Shown here piece after piece: positions 23,501-36,400 of a stretch of 38,333 nucleotides of DNA. The translations under genes and the position numbers were made by a program. The stretch is from Monosiga brevicollis MX1 (Eukaryota; Opisthokonta; Choanoflagellata; Craspedida; Salpingoecidae), in NCBI RefSeq assembly GCF_000002865.3, contig NW_001865041.1, positions 687,795 through 726,127 of the forward strand, written 5' to 3'. Numbering within the stretch: position 1 is the stretch's first letter; every line of letters begins with the position of its first letter. A model generated the notes under the pieces. The model was not told the DNA's origin and searched no databases. It saw only the letters and a program-made list of their open reading frames with translations.

Positions 23501-24808
23501 AAAACAAGTGAAGCCTCGTCAGCGATCATCGAGGTAAAATAGAGTAAGCAGCCCAAAAAGCAGGCTGGGAGCAAAAAAAACAAACAAACAAACTGGGGTC
23601 AAGGTGTTGGGAGGACATACCAAGAGACGCGCTGGTAGATGCTGGCATGATAAGTCACGCCAAAGTTGATGCTCTTGAAATCCCATTTGAGCTTGCGCTT
23701 TCGGCGCCGGCTTTTGGGCGAAGCAGTCAAAGTGTCGTTGAACTGGGTGGGAGTTGAGCTGAAGCGTCACATTGTCAGCCATGATGAAGACCGCATATCG
23801 GTAAGCACGAATCACGCAGCATCATAACATCGGGCTTCACTTTGGAGCAGCCCTTCCCCCCCCCCACTCCCATGAGTGGATGTGGGCACAGACACTGCGG
23901 ACGTACCGAAGAATGCTCGTGGTTTTGCAGGGCAAGCAAACCACCGTATCCGGCGTGACAGTGTTGGGGTCAATGCCGTCCGCATGCATGTAGCTGCGGT
24001 CACTGGGCCCCATGTCTAAGGCATACTCCATGGCATCCTCTGTGCCACTGGAGTAGGCCTCGCTCTGCAATCATGTCATTGTCGGCGCATCCCAGCAGAG
24101 GCGAATGAGCATGGCAACATACATTGCAATTGCAGAACATTTCTCTTGACAAACCTCAATCTCCAAGTAGTCACCATCACTTTCATCCTCATCCGACGAA
24201 TCGTCCATGAGGATGGGATTCCAGCGGTAGGTGGCCTTGTTGCTCGCTTCAAACACCTTGGCATCGACGCCACGATTGGCTTTGAGGTGGCCTTATTGCG
24301 ACAAAAGTCAAGCACAGCATATCCAGCACATGTTTATGAGATTGAGCAGCTTTGAAGTACTTGAGAGCTTGGCCTGTACCAGCAGTTCTTGATGCCTGCG
24401 CAGGGGAAGAGAGTCGCACAATACCTTGCAGAAGCATTCGTTGACAGAGATTGATGCCATCCAAGGAGGTGAGAACAAGCTTTTGTTCTAGCAGCCAACT
24501 GACCGCATCTTCACCGGTCAATAACCTGTGCGCGTGGTGCATTGCCGTGAAAAACCAAGCCGCAGCTCAAGCTATTAAGCCGGGGAATTCCCTGAGATGT
24601 GCGCAACGTACGTAATGACGCGATGATGGGCGTCAGTCGTGTGGAAAACGGGCACGCCCTCTTGCGAGGCCATATGTTGGGCAAGCTCCACGAGCTCTGA
24701 CTCGGTAAGCTCCCCGGAAGCAACCAATGGCTTCTTGCCACTCAAGGTCGTTGTCGTGTTGGTTGGTTGAGCCACTGGTGTGGCCATGAGCATGGCCTCG
24801 GCGTCCAT
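20590..24808 (-). CDS. DEP domain protein with C-terminal villin headpiece
   Basis: Seven exons, 5' to 3': 24612-24808, 24425-24525, 24155-24291, 23907-24064, 23621-23758, 21153-23475, 20590-21060; about 1174 aa. Near the N-terminus is a DEP domain (~residues 30-120): LAQHMASQEGV, then LLTGEDAVSWLLEQ, INLCQRMLLQG and FEASNKATYRW. The middle is acidic, then Ser/Pro-rich, with a charged coiled coil (KIEQALAEREAHVRAQ onward). The last ~40 residues are a villin headpiece, an F-actin-binding fold: YLSPSDFRQVFNMSRDDF, KLPLWRQQ and KKKLARLF at the stop. DEP domains bind membranes or GPCR/G-protein partners, so a membrane-to-actin linker is inferred. The start is chosen for its strong context (GCCATGG); an in-frame ATG at 24946 is possible. 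The 50-N gap at 22901-22950 keeps the frame as drawn. No orthologue is recognised. Confidence 0.85.
22901..22950. other. Assembly gap of 50 N inside exon 6 of the DEP/villin-headpiece gene
   Basis: The reading frame is continuous on both sides only if the true gap equals 50 modulo 3, which the drawn gap satisfies. Confidence 0.95.
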
Positions 24809-25880
24809 GGCTCTGGTGGTCAAAGAGCAGAATGCACGCACGCGAAAGCGTGTTCTCTGTTGTTGTGGTGACAAGCCGAGGGCAGCGATGAGCGGATGTT
24901 GCACACAGATTGACACATGGCGCTGTCTGCGCAGCAGATGGCTCATGATTGTAACCACTTTGGCAGCAAAGAAAGGTGCGAGCGCGAGAGCATAGCAGCC
25001 TTTCAGGATCAAGCCCGAGTTTGGGTGCGCAAGAGGCGTGACCTGACCCGGATCTTTCCCACCACCACCTGCCCATTTGACATTCATCAAAGTTGTTGAC
25101 CTACCTCTGATTAGATCTTGTGCCAGGACTCGGGAAAGTGGCGGATAGCTAATCTAGCCCAGCTTGCACCATCAAGCCCGACTCTGGTAGGGTAAGGACG
25201 GCTGCGATCCACACACGGCGGAACAGCAGGTCAAGAAAACCAAATAAACTGTGACTTGTGGTCGAAGTTTCGACTGTGGGAAGTTGGACTTGAGCGGGAG
25301 TCTGAACCTGCAGTTGCGTTTGTGGAAGGGAAAGCGAGATTTCGTCCTGATTCTCATGCGCGAGCGCTCTTTACCTATCTTCGAGTATGTCTGCGAGCTG
25401 TTGGTTGTTCCCACCCAGCAGCGCTGATGTATGTATGTCTGTATGAGCCCCCTCAACACATTCCAAGAGCGCCATTGCCGCCTTTAACGTGTCCGCCCGC
25501 TCGTCCGCCCGCTCCCCGCCGCACATAGTTGAGCGCCCCTCCAACTTGTGTCCGCATTTTGACCGATCCCATGCTGACAATCCATAAATAGGCTTCGTAC
25601 AACAACTATGTTTAGAGATAAAAATTTGCCGCCAAGATTCAAAAACCGATCTTTGTGTTTGGAGTTTTTTTTTTCTTTTTTTGAATTTTTTTTGGATTTC
25701 TTTCTCTCGTTTTGCTCCTGGTCGTCTCAACTTGAGTAGTTTCGAGGCAGCGTCAGATCCAAACGAGGCACTTTTGCTTCACATGGTCTAGGGCGTGCAA
25801 GCGCTTGGTAGATAGCTGGGTCCCTTTTCTCTCTTCTCATTACAATTTTGCAACGGCACATCGAGAGATCACCGAGCATC
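24809..25880. other. Divergent spacer between the DEP/villin-headpiece gene and NCAPG
   Basis: This 1.07-kb spacer should hold two promoters and leaders. The frame of the minus-strand gene stays open upstream to 25090, with a basic, low-quality sequence read as probable 5' UTR. A T-rich stretch lies at about 25663-25705. No separate gene is supported. Confidence 0.5.
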
Positions 25881-28800
25881 ATGTCGGTGGCTCAGCTCTT
25901 TGCCAATGCGCAGCGCAGCAAAACTCGTCAAGAGGCCTGTGCTGATGGCTTGCTGCGCTTGATGCTGGAACAACCAGCCGATGAGTTTGCAGCTGCATTC
26001 CGCAGCTGCTTTGAGCGCTGCCTCCTGATTTTCAAGCGCGAGCCCGCCGTCGAGCGCATCATTGAAATGGTTACCGTCTTTCTCAACAAGGCCTCTCAGG
26101 CGCGTCCATGGCCTTGCGGGTCCACGCCCCCCCCGCCCCCCCCCAATGCATCACACAAACACGGCTCGAGTCAACGCATACCCCTCATCCCACTGTATCC
26201 AGTCTTATGAGAGCACAGACAATCATCTGCAAATCCGCTTTCCTCTCATCTTTGGCGGCCTGCTTGTAGGTACCGGAGGGTGCCAGCATGGTCGACATGG
26301 TGCTGACGCGCATGACCGCGGTTGCAGCCGCACAGGATAAGAGTGTGCGCTTCAGGGCGTGTCAAGTCATTTCTCGTGTTTTGAACCGTCTCAGCGACGG
26401 TACTGATCTTAGCGAGGAGCTTTACGATGCCCTCGAGACTGTCGTATTGGATCGCATGCACGACAAGATTCCTGCTGTGCGTGTTCAGGCCGTAAAGGCA
26501 GCGGGGCGCTTGCAGGCGGTCGATGACGCAGACTGTCCCATTGTTCAGCGTTATCTTGCCCTTTTAAGCAAAGACTCAAGTGCCGGTATGCAGCTCCCAG
26601 CCATCCCCAATTATCGCCGCTTCAGGCGCCTTGAGCCCGCTTGCCTCTCCACTCAGGCCACTCTGCTCACTCATCCAGCTCACCAACTGTGCTATTTTTT
26701 TCTTTTCATTGTTTATTGACCTAGACGTGCGCTGTGCTGTCTTGCAGCAGCTCATCTTTACCAAAAACACCAAAACCGCCATTCTGGCTCGTTCCCGTGA
26801 TATCAAGACCCCCGTGCGAGTCGCATTCTTCAAGGTCAGTTGAAAATACCAGGCATCATCTGCAAACTCTATATACCGTCAACTGGGCCAATGACACCAT
26901 CTTTTACGCCTCATCTATACTTGCATTTCTTGTACGTATGTATTTTCCAATCTCCAGGCCATGTTGGATCAAGCAGTGCACTACAAGGCCATCAGCGTCG
27001 CTCAGCGCGTCGCGCTCTTGCGCGATGGTCTCCTCGAGCGTGAAGGTTTGTCTCCCATCGATCTGCCAGGCTATCGTGTGTACCTGTCTTTCTCACTGGT
27101 CATCTACCCATCTCTTTGCAGATGCCGTGCGTAAACAAGCCACCAAACTGGCCCTGAGTTGGTTTCGCTTGGCGGGTGGGCTCGATGCCCTACTGGACGC
27201 CATCGACGTCGAGCTCAACGTCGAGGTGGCCGAGGCCTTGTGCCAAGCCATTTTAAACTCTGGTTTGTTTTCACTTCCACTGGGCTTGTGCACACTGGGT
27301 CTTTTGCGTGCGATTTGCCCTTATTCATCATCTGGCCACAATCAGCTACATTAGCGAAACCCGTGCTCTCACACGTCGGCTGGCTGCTTGCTTTTGCAGA
27401 GGATGTTACCATGGAGGCTCTGAACTTGAGTGCCCTCAGTCCGTCTCGTACGTTCTTTTGGGTCCAGGCATGCAAATTTCTCCAGCAGCAAAAACGCCAG
27501 GAAGACCTTGAGGCCATCATGCCGTCAGCCTCAGCCCTCGGCGACCGAGTGGTTGCCTTGATTGATAGCCACGTACGATGCGGCCTTGGTTTTCCACCGG
27601 GTCTTGTGTGAACTGGCAATCATCCCTTTCGCGCTACCTCATGTCCGCAAAACTCATACTTCTTTTGACTGAATTCTGGCCTTTGTCTGGGATAGGCGGT
27701 GGCCCAGGAGATCAAGAACGAGCCAAGTGACGATGAGGAAGAAGTCATCAACAATGCTTTTGTTGTGCAACAACTTCTGCTGGGAGCGGAGCTGTTCGAT
27801 GCAGACAACGAGTTTGCTCGTCGCGAGCTGTCTGCCAAGTTGCGGTGTGTTGACGCAGACTCGACTCTGATGGGCTTTCTCTATGGCTCGAATTGTGCCA
27901 CGCGCCTTGACCGTTTTACACATACCTCCTCGGCACGCAAACTCACTTTTGCCGGCGTTGCCACGCTTTTGATCTCGGATGCACTTCGGCAGGCCGCTTG
28001 TGATCAAGCACTTCCGTGTCAGCGAGGTCATTGCGCCATGCATGAAGCTACTGGCCCACCTTCATCCTCACGCGACCGAGTTTACCACTGTTGTGGTGGA
28101 ACTTCTACGCGACATCCTCGAGCCGGTGACGGTACGTCTTGTGACTTTGCACCAAAGACTCGCCCGACATTCAGCGGTGCCAACAAGCTCGCAAACGACA
28201 GCTCTGCTCTCATGTTTGTGGCGTGGTATCTCATCAATTTACCTAATACACTTGCTGGCTTCATCTGGGGCTGCCCAAAACTCGTTATAGTACGTGACCA
28301 AGTCAATCTCAGAGAGCGAAAAGAAGCGCCTCCAAGTCAAGATTGCTGAACGTCGCGTCAAAATTCTTCATGTAGGCTTTTGCGATGCTCGTTTTTGTTT
28401 CTCTTGATGAGTGCATCACTTGATGTTGGTCGGCATGTTCTTCGTTGGTCACTTTAGCTCGAGGATGACAAGGAGGCTCGGGTTGAAGCGGAGGAGTTTG
28501 TCGAGGCTGAGAATATCAAAAAGCGTATCGAGGCGCTGCGGGCGGAGCAGGATGACCTTCGCGCTCAAATGGAGCCGCGGGTGGTTGAGAAGCGCCACCA
28601 GCTTGACGACAACGAGACATTGCAAGCACGCCTGCAGATCCTTCACACCGCCCTGGTTGCCAGCAAGGAGCCACTGCAAACGCGTCACGAAGACGGTGTG
28701 GTGGACACGATCGTTTTGCCAGGAGTGCAGCACCCCGACGCTGAAGTGCGCAACCTTGCCATTGCCTGCCTGGGCCTCCTGTCTCTGTGCGACAAGGTCT

Positions 28801-31028
28801 TTGCACAGAAGCACATTTTGCTCCTCCTGCAAGTTATCCAAGTTGATCAGGATGTGCTGCAAGTCACGGCTCTCCGCCACATCTTTGACCTTCTCCTGGT
28901 GTTTGGAGTCGAGGCATTTGCGACTGGGAACCAGGTGTGGCGTCACGACCTCTTGATCAATGCTAACAGTTAGTCTTGTCACGCCTGATCAGGCCTTGAT
29001 TTCTCACGCCTCTGGGTACAAATCCAACTCAAATAGATATCAGAGAGCGCAGACAGTGAGCAAGAACGCGCCATGGAGCGCGATACAACCATCGTGCCTA
29101 TCCTTGAACGGTTCGTTACAGCCAAGCTTCCTTTGGAGGCTCGTATATTTGCAATGGCCTTGGCTGGTTGTGGTTGGCCATGTCTTCTTTCTGTCCACTG
29201 ATGTCGCTCGATGATGGGTCTTCCAGATATTTGGAAAGCGATAACGATGACCTCAAGACCGTTGCAGTCCAAGGCTTTGCAAAGCTGCTGCTCAGCAACC
29301 GTTTGTCCAGTGTGCAGGTACGTTTGGTGCTGTTATTGGCTTTGAGTGGTTGCGTGCAAGCTCGTTGCGGTTCCTGCATGGTCTCAACCTGACGTGGTTC
29401 CACAGATTGTCTCTCGCCTGACGCTGCTGTACTTCAACCCAACCACGGAGGATCTGACCGATTTGCGGCAATGCCTATCCGTATTTTTTCCGGCCTATGC
29501 CTTCTCAAGCCGGGCACACCAGGTACCAAAGGCCAATTCTCAGCGACTTGTCTATTTTTTGCTCATCAATGAGCTTCAGCTGACGTTTTGTGTTTCAATT
29601 ACAGGATGACATCCGCGAGAGCATGCTTCCCACCCTTCGCATCGTCTTCCGAGCTCCCGCTGACAGTCCCATGGCCTCTGTCAAGCCCAGCACCGTGGCT
29701 GATATGCTTATGTACCTGACGCAGGTATGGGACGATCCATGTGGTTTTTGATTTATAATCATCATTAATCTCGCATGCCGGGCGTGCAATTGTTACTCGT
29801 TCTATCAACCTCTCTCACTCTTTTGCTCTCAATGTCCCTCTTGGCAGGCTGAGCGAGCGGGCTTGGGGGTGCATGGTGACTTGGCGGTGGCTCTAGCCAA
29901 CGAGGTCATTTCTGAGCCAGAGAGTCCAGACAACAAAGTGTTGCTTAAGGTATCGCTATGCGTGCTGAAAAGAACTGCTTGTAACTGTGGTTTGTTGACT
30001 GCATTTATGCTCACGAATGCGACATGTGCCCACCACCTATCGCCTTGGCATATTCATGTCCTGGCTGTCAAGGCTTTGAGCCTTGTGTCTTGGACCTCAC
30101 TCGAAGAGGAACAACTCCGATGCATGGTGGTCTTGATGGAGCAAGTGGACGAGCTCATGCTCGACAGCGCCGCCAACAAGCTGGCCAGCAAGGTTTGATA
30201 AACTTGTATAAACCCGAGACGAGTATATCTTCATCGAATGGTTAGCTAGCGTCGAAGGCTCATGCCGCGCTATTTCTTTATTCGGGTCGTGAACCATGTA
30301 GATTGTGGACGCTGTTCAAGCTGCATTGGGCACAGAGGGCCTAGATGGTGAGTCTTCATCCACACGTTCATGTGCCCTTACCTACATATTGGTTGCCAAT
30401 GGATGGCGGTTTGTACACGCCTTCCCCACTTGGCATTAACCACGCAAACGGACACATAGGCATTGACGAGGGATTGCGGGAGGCCATGCAAGCCCAGGCT
30501 CGGGAACATCAGGAGGCTCGTCAGCAAGAAACTCAGGCATTGGCAGCCGAATCCTCCACCCGCGCGCGTCGTAGCAGCCGGCAGCGTAAGGCAGCACAAC
30601 AGCCCATCTCCTATGATGATGAGTCAGAGCCGGACGCCGAGTCAGAGGACGACGAGGTGAGAAGATGTCACCGTGTTTGGGAACCATGTCCAAATGCATT
30701 CGGTCGATTCCACACTTTTGCACGTCATTGCTGACTTGCCACTGGGCATTGCTTGGTTGTATCCATACCAGATCTTGAGTTCTCGACAGGCATCGGGGAA
30801 AACCGAGTATCTGGTGCGCCAAGCGGGAGATCCCGAAGAGTAAGTGTCCCCGGCTGAGCTGGCAGGCGAAGTTCCACCATAGAAGCGTCTGCCATCCATG
30901 TTGAATTCTCGTTTTCATTTATTATCGTTCGCTTATCACACAGATTGGCTGAGTGGATGCCAGCCAGCGCTGTCAATTCGGCCCTGGTCGAAGCTTTTGC
31001 CATGGACAAAGAAAACAGTGTGTATTAA
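25881..31028 (+). CDS. NCAPG: Condensin I HEAT-repeat subunit NCAPG/CAP-G with chromo-like C-terminus
   Basis: CAP-G is the non-SMC HEAT subunit that binds the kleisin and DNA in condensin and compacts mitotic chromosomes. Twenty exons: 25881-26099, 26270-26585, 26725-26834, 26958-27045, 27122-27262, 27400-27572, 27696-27844, 27993-28131, 28291-28371, 28458-28934, 29037-29110, 29227-29317, 29406-29522, 29605-29724, 29848-29949, 30073-30192, 30302-30347, 30460-30656, 30772-30839, 30944-31028; 970 aa (human 1015). Landmarks: FKREPAVERIIE, HDKIPAVRVQAV, AISVAQRVALLRDGL, LPGVQHPDAEVRNLAI, QKHILLLLQVIQ and LRQCLSVFFPAYAF. Exons 19-20 (residues ~917-966) read like a chromodomain (KTEYLVR, PEE, EW.P, ALVEAF), which human CAP-G lacks. 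Intron 1 appears GC-AG (gcgcgt). The stop at 31026-31028 may be bypassed by a donor at 31018. Confidence 0.93.
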
Positions 31029-31837
<809 letters not shown>

Positions 31838-32733
31838 TCACTCAGGCTCAGCCGTGAGCGTGTAGAAAGCGTCCATGGCCTTGGTGGCAAAGAGACGAAA
31901 GCTGGCAATTTCCATGTTGGTAATGTTTTGCAAGCCAACGGCCACGGATTGCTTGATATCACCAACGCCGTGTTTCAGTTTGGTCGATCGAACGTCCTCC
32001 AGGTCGCGCACAATACGTCGCACCTCTTCTGCTGAAGCAATGTCCTCTGCGGCACTATGGATAGAGAGAGTCAATGTAGCTAGGGTGAGCACATGTCTGT
32101 GGAATAGGGCCAGCAGGCGAACATGGACCGAAGTTGGGGATGCACGCACTGTTCAAAGAGAAGCAGCGTGACTTCGCGAAAATGCGGTGGAAGCTCCGTA
32201 AAAGATTTTTTTTCTCGTTCCGCATCAAGCATTTGCTGCAGTGCGTCTAGCATTCAAGGTTCGTCAGGGCTGGAGGCCAACTCACAAAGGCTACAGGAGA
32301 AGACGCGCCCAAATGCAATCTCACCAGGATTCATCCAAGAAGGCATGATGATGGAGCATCGGTGTCGCGTACGTAGCATGATTCCGAGCCAGAGAGGTAC
32401 CTCAACGGGGCGACCGGCATGAAACGGGCCGATCGATCCCTAGACAATTGAGCGCGCCAAGGCGGATCGTTCTGCGTGAGTGCATGGCTCAAAAGTCTCC
32501 CACCCGCAAGCAGGCGAAAGCAGCAAAAAAAGCAGGAAAAAAAAAAAAGCAAGAAGGAAAGCACAAATATGAAGGGAAGAACCACAAACCTGGATGAGCT
32601 CGAATGTCGCATTAGAGAAGTTGGGTATGATGCGAATGGGCGTGTCCTCGGCAAGGAATTCGACCTCAGCCGGGCCAATCTCGCCACGACGTGGAACGGC
32701 TGATAGTCCTTCACCAGCCTCGCTACTCGCCAT
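31838..32733 (-). CDS. GINS2: GINS2 (PSF2), GINS complex subunit
   Basis: GINS2 is part of the four-subunit GINS complex that joins MCM2-7 and CDC45 in the CMG replicative helicase. Four exons, 5' to 3': 32590-32733, 32325-32439, 32150-32246, 31838-32054; 190 aa (human 185). Landmarks: the N-terminal AEVEFLAEDTPIRIIPNFS, GPFHAGRPVEVPLWLGI, RCSIIMPSWM, FTELPPHFREVTLLL, EDIASAEEVRRIV and the helix NITNMEIASFRLF. The frame stays open upstream of the ATG to 33165 but is cysteine- and serine-rich there, so I treat it as leader. The gene is divergent from U2SURP. Confidence 0.95.
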
Positions 32734-33476
32734 GGTATCCTCTGCCAAGGTAAGGTGGCTCGCAAAGCGCACCAAACTCCAGGCTTTTTGCTCAAAGTTG
32801 CCGGATAGCGCCTCACACAGAGGAAGACAGAGAGAGAGAGGGGGGCGGAGACACACACCACACACACAGACAGAGAGATGCGGTCTTGGGGCTGTTTGAG
32901 AATCGGATCGTCGTGTACAGCACAGAAGACGGACGCTGCCTTTCCCTTTCTGTTTCTGTGAACAGGCTGCTGCAAAAACGAGGCTTAAGGAAAAGACACA
33001 GCAAACCAAGAAATCAATCCCCCAGACACAAGACCAGAAACCAATGTGATCTGGCGATCGGCTCACGCATCCAATGCCGCGCGCATTTCCCAGATGCACA
33101 AGTCCAGGATGTGCGTAACGGTCACAAAAGCAGCAAATCCTGAAAACGAACACTTGGTAGCACACGTAGTGGATTTGTCATCCTTTTGAAATCGAGAGGG
33201 ACACGAGCGACGCGATAGAGGTGGGTGTGCCGAGAGGGCAGCGGGTGTGCGGAGGGAGGGGGGTGAAGGGCGTTTGCACACCCCCCTCCCCCCACCTCCC
33301 GCCGCTACAGATATGGGCAGTGCTACTGTTGCTGTTGCTGTCATTGTTCCTGTAGATGTAGATGCGGATGGCGTTGGTGCTTGATTTGTTGATCTGACCT
33401 GCTGCGGGAGGTGACGCCTGATTCATGTTGGTGTCTTGTACCCCTTGTGCAGCAACCACTTTCCTAACTCATCATC
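32734..33476. other. Divergent GINS2/U2SURP spacer
   Basis: This 743-bp spacer presumably carries both promoters. It contains short GA/CA-rich runs (about 32825-32880) and a G/C-strand-biased stretch near 33230-33300. No independent gene or clear TATA box was seen. Confidence 0.5.
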
Positions 33477-36400
33477 ATGCCCTGGTCTTCGGGGGCCAAA
33501 CCTCCGAAAAAGGTGAGAGACAACGTTGGGTCGTGAGACAGCGTACAAGGGAGGTGTTCAAAGTCTAGTTTGGCTGCCTCATGGGATCCGCAGCCCAGCC
33601 CTGGCAGTGTCGTATTGGGTGTCATGAATCCGTCTTACACCGTTTTGGCCGTGTCTTTGTCAGGCGGAGGCTGTCAAGGCATTTGCCTTCAAGGTACCGT
33701 GCCAACACTCCCATGAACATGTCCACTTCACTGTCTATCCGCCCCGTACCCTTGCTTCCTCTCTGAATTTTCTCTCGATGCGTGGCCTCAATCTTGCCAT
33801 TCCATGATACCAGGCACGCAACCCCTTTGAAGAGAAGAAGCGGGCCGAAGAAGCTCGTCGCAAGGTGAGGAGTGCATCGTGTCAATCCCTTCAAGCCACT
33901 ACTTGTGAAGATGTGTGCATCTTGACCCTTGCATGCCATGATGACTCCTTGTTAGCGAGACCAAGAAGAGGCTGCGGCTTGCTTTGCAGATTTTTTCGCT
34001 GAATTCGCAGATGATGAGCCCAAGAAGGGGTTTGTGCGCGGTGGTGTCGTTAATGATGGTGAGTCAAGACGCTAGGGTCCTGGCTTCTTGCGCCTTGGAT
34101 CTAGGTTGAACTCGTGCTGACTTTTCTTGACCCAACCCAACCCCTCAATCATGTGCTCGTTAGATGGCCGCAGCGCCCAATCAAGTGCTTCAGAGCAGCT
34201 GCTGGCTCGGTCAGCAAAGTCCAGCCGTCCATCCAACTTGACAGATATTTTTGGTGAAGACATCGAGGAAGAGAACAAGCCCAAGCGCAAAAAGCCAAAG
34301 TCCAACATGGAAATTTTTCGCGAAAAGCTAAAGCGGTATGTAGACGTAGTGACGGTGCTTTGGCGCGGGGGAGACGGCAACAGCGGCGGTGCATGGTTGT
34401 GAGCATCGTGTGAATGGCAGATAATTGCCTGCATCTAGCTTCACGTGTGACTCTTTGACATTGTCTGGCGGGCGCGTGGCGTTTCTTGGTACAGCGAGCA
34501 GGAACGACGCGAGGCGCGGAACGAGGCGCGGCGCGATGATGGAAATGTTGATCTTCGTGCCAGCGATTCCCTGGCGCGATCACTCGATGCCACGACACCC
34601 ACTGAGTCCGAAACCACGAATTTGTACGTGAACAACCTGCCCACAACTTTCAAGGAGGACCTGCTGGCTCAGCTCTTTGGCGTACATGGGCCGTTGGCCA
34701 GCGTCAAAATCATGTGGCCGCGTCACCCCTCCGAGGTGCGCGACAACCTCTGTGGCTTTGTCGCCTTTATGCGCCGGGCTGATGCACAACGAGCCCTGGA
34801 AAAACTGAACGGCGCCCTCGTCGAGGGGCACGATATCAAGACCGGTTGGGCCAAGGCCGTCCCCATCCCTCCCAAACCCTACTATATCCAGCCCGAGGCC
34901 GTCAAGGAGGATTATGGCTTGCCCTTCAACGCACAGCCCCTAAAGCCGCCTCCGTCTGGTCGCATCGACGAAGAAGAGCGTGCCTATCACACTCGGCATT
35001 CGGTAGTCCGAGTAAGCTTGCACATGCCTTTGCCCTTCAGCTTACCAGTCGTCGTGCCGAGGGTAGCAGCAGGGGTTGCTTGGAGCTAAATCTGGCCTGG
35101 CTCCACTCTCTATTCCTCATCCGGTCTTACCCTAGGTGCAAACGCCAGCGGACCCCGCTGTTCGCCAGCTCATTCACCGTGTGATTGAATACGTCATCAA
35201 CCATGGCCCTCACTTTGAAACGCTGCTCATCCAAAGCATTGAACGCGATCCACAGGTGCGGCATTCAAGTGATGACGGCCAGTGTGTTGTGGGAAAACCC
35301 AGGGCTTTGGGGATTTGCGTACGCTGCAAGACCTTACTTACGGCGTGCTGGTTCCCAAACCCTCCATGACAAGCAGTTGGCCTTTTTGACCGCGTTTAAG
35401 TCGCCCAATCACGTCTATTATCGCTGGAAGCTCTTCTCTCTCCTGCAGGTCTGTTTTTTCTCTTCGCGCAATCGGTCAGCTGTAGCCACGGTCCAAGCCT
35501 GATTTTTTTTTTCTTTGTCCCTGCTTACCTTTTCTTCTCCTTGAATGTTGTGTATGCGGTCAGGGCGAGGACCCCGACTCCTGGAAAGAGACCAAGTTTC
35601 GCATGTATGAGGACGGCCCGTGGTGGATACCGCCGGGCATGGACAAGACTGGCACATCCTCACGCAGTCATCTGACACCCAGGTCTGCTAATGCTTGCCC
35701 TCACTCACTCTGGCTTGGTCGCATGGGCGGGCAAGTGTGGTCGTATTCCATCGAGTGCGTCGCTCGGTGCTCTGACTTGGTATGCCAACGCATGAACTAT
35801 TGTATGATTGTCGTGATGCTGTAGTGAAAGAGATGAGCTTGAGAATCGCCTGCAAAACATGACGACGGAACGCCGGGACATTGGCGACACCATGTGGTTC
35901 TGCATGATGCACTCCGAGGCCTTCCAGGAGGTACGAGGGTCTTGAGGCGCTTTGCTTCCGCTGCGCGCACCCACGCAGCTTTTGTGTCTATCGCTGCCAA
36001 GCTTTTTGGCTCTTTTCTCCTCCCGAGTCAGCATCAGAACCTCATTTGGCCTTTTTCGTCACCGTGCAGATTGTGGATGCGATCGAAGAATCCTTGACAA
36101 TGCTCGAAACACCCATCTCGCTCAAGGTGGCGCGCCTATTTCTCATCTCCGACATTCTTCACAATAGCACTGCCAAGGTGAAGAAGGCCGGTTTTTTCCG
36201 CCTGCAGCTACAAAGCAAGCTTGAGAACATCTTTTATCACCTGCACCTGGCCTACCGTGCCATCACAGGCCGCCTTCGCGCCGAGCAATTTCGGGTATGC
36301 AACCATCCATCATCCGTGGCTTTCGGACTAGCGTGATGACGGCCGACTCTTTGGTTGTTTGTCCAGCTGCGCGTCATGCTGCATTGGGGGCACAGATATT

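Noticed and set aside
24809-25090. In-frame upstream extension of the DEP protein to ATGs at 24946 or 25090
   Set aside because: The extension is basic and unlike the rest of the protein, while the 24808 ATG has the best context. Kept as an alternative start only.
25256-25528. 90-codon plus-strand frame in the DEP-VHP/NCAPG spacer
   Set aside because: It ends in a Pro/Arg-rich stretch and shows no splice partners or recognisable motif; probably promoter or UTR.
32734-33165. In-frame upstream extension of GINS2
   Set aside because: The extra residues are Cys/Ser-rich and low quality. The ATG at 32733 places AEVEFLAE at the position seen in human GINS2.
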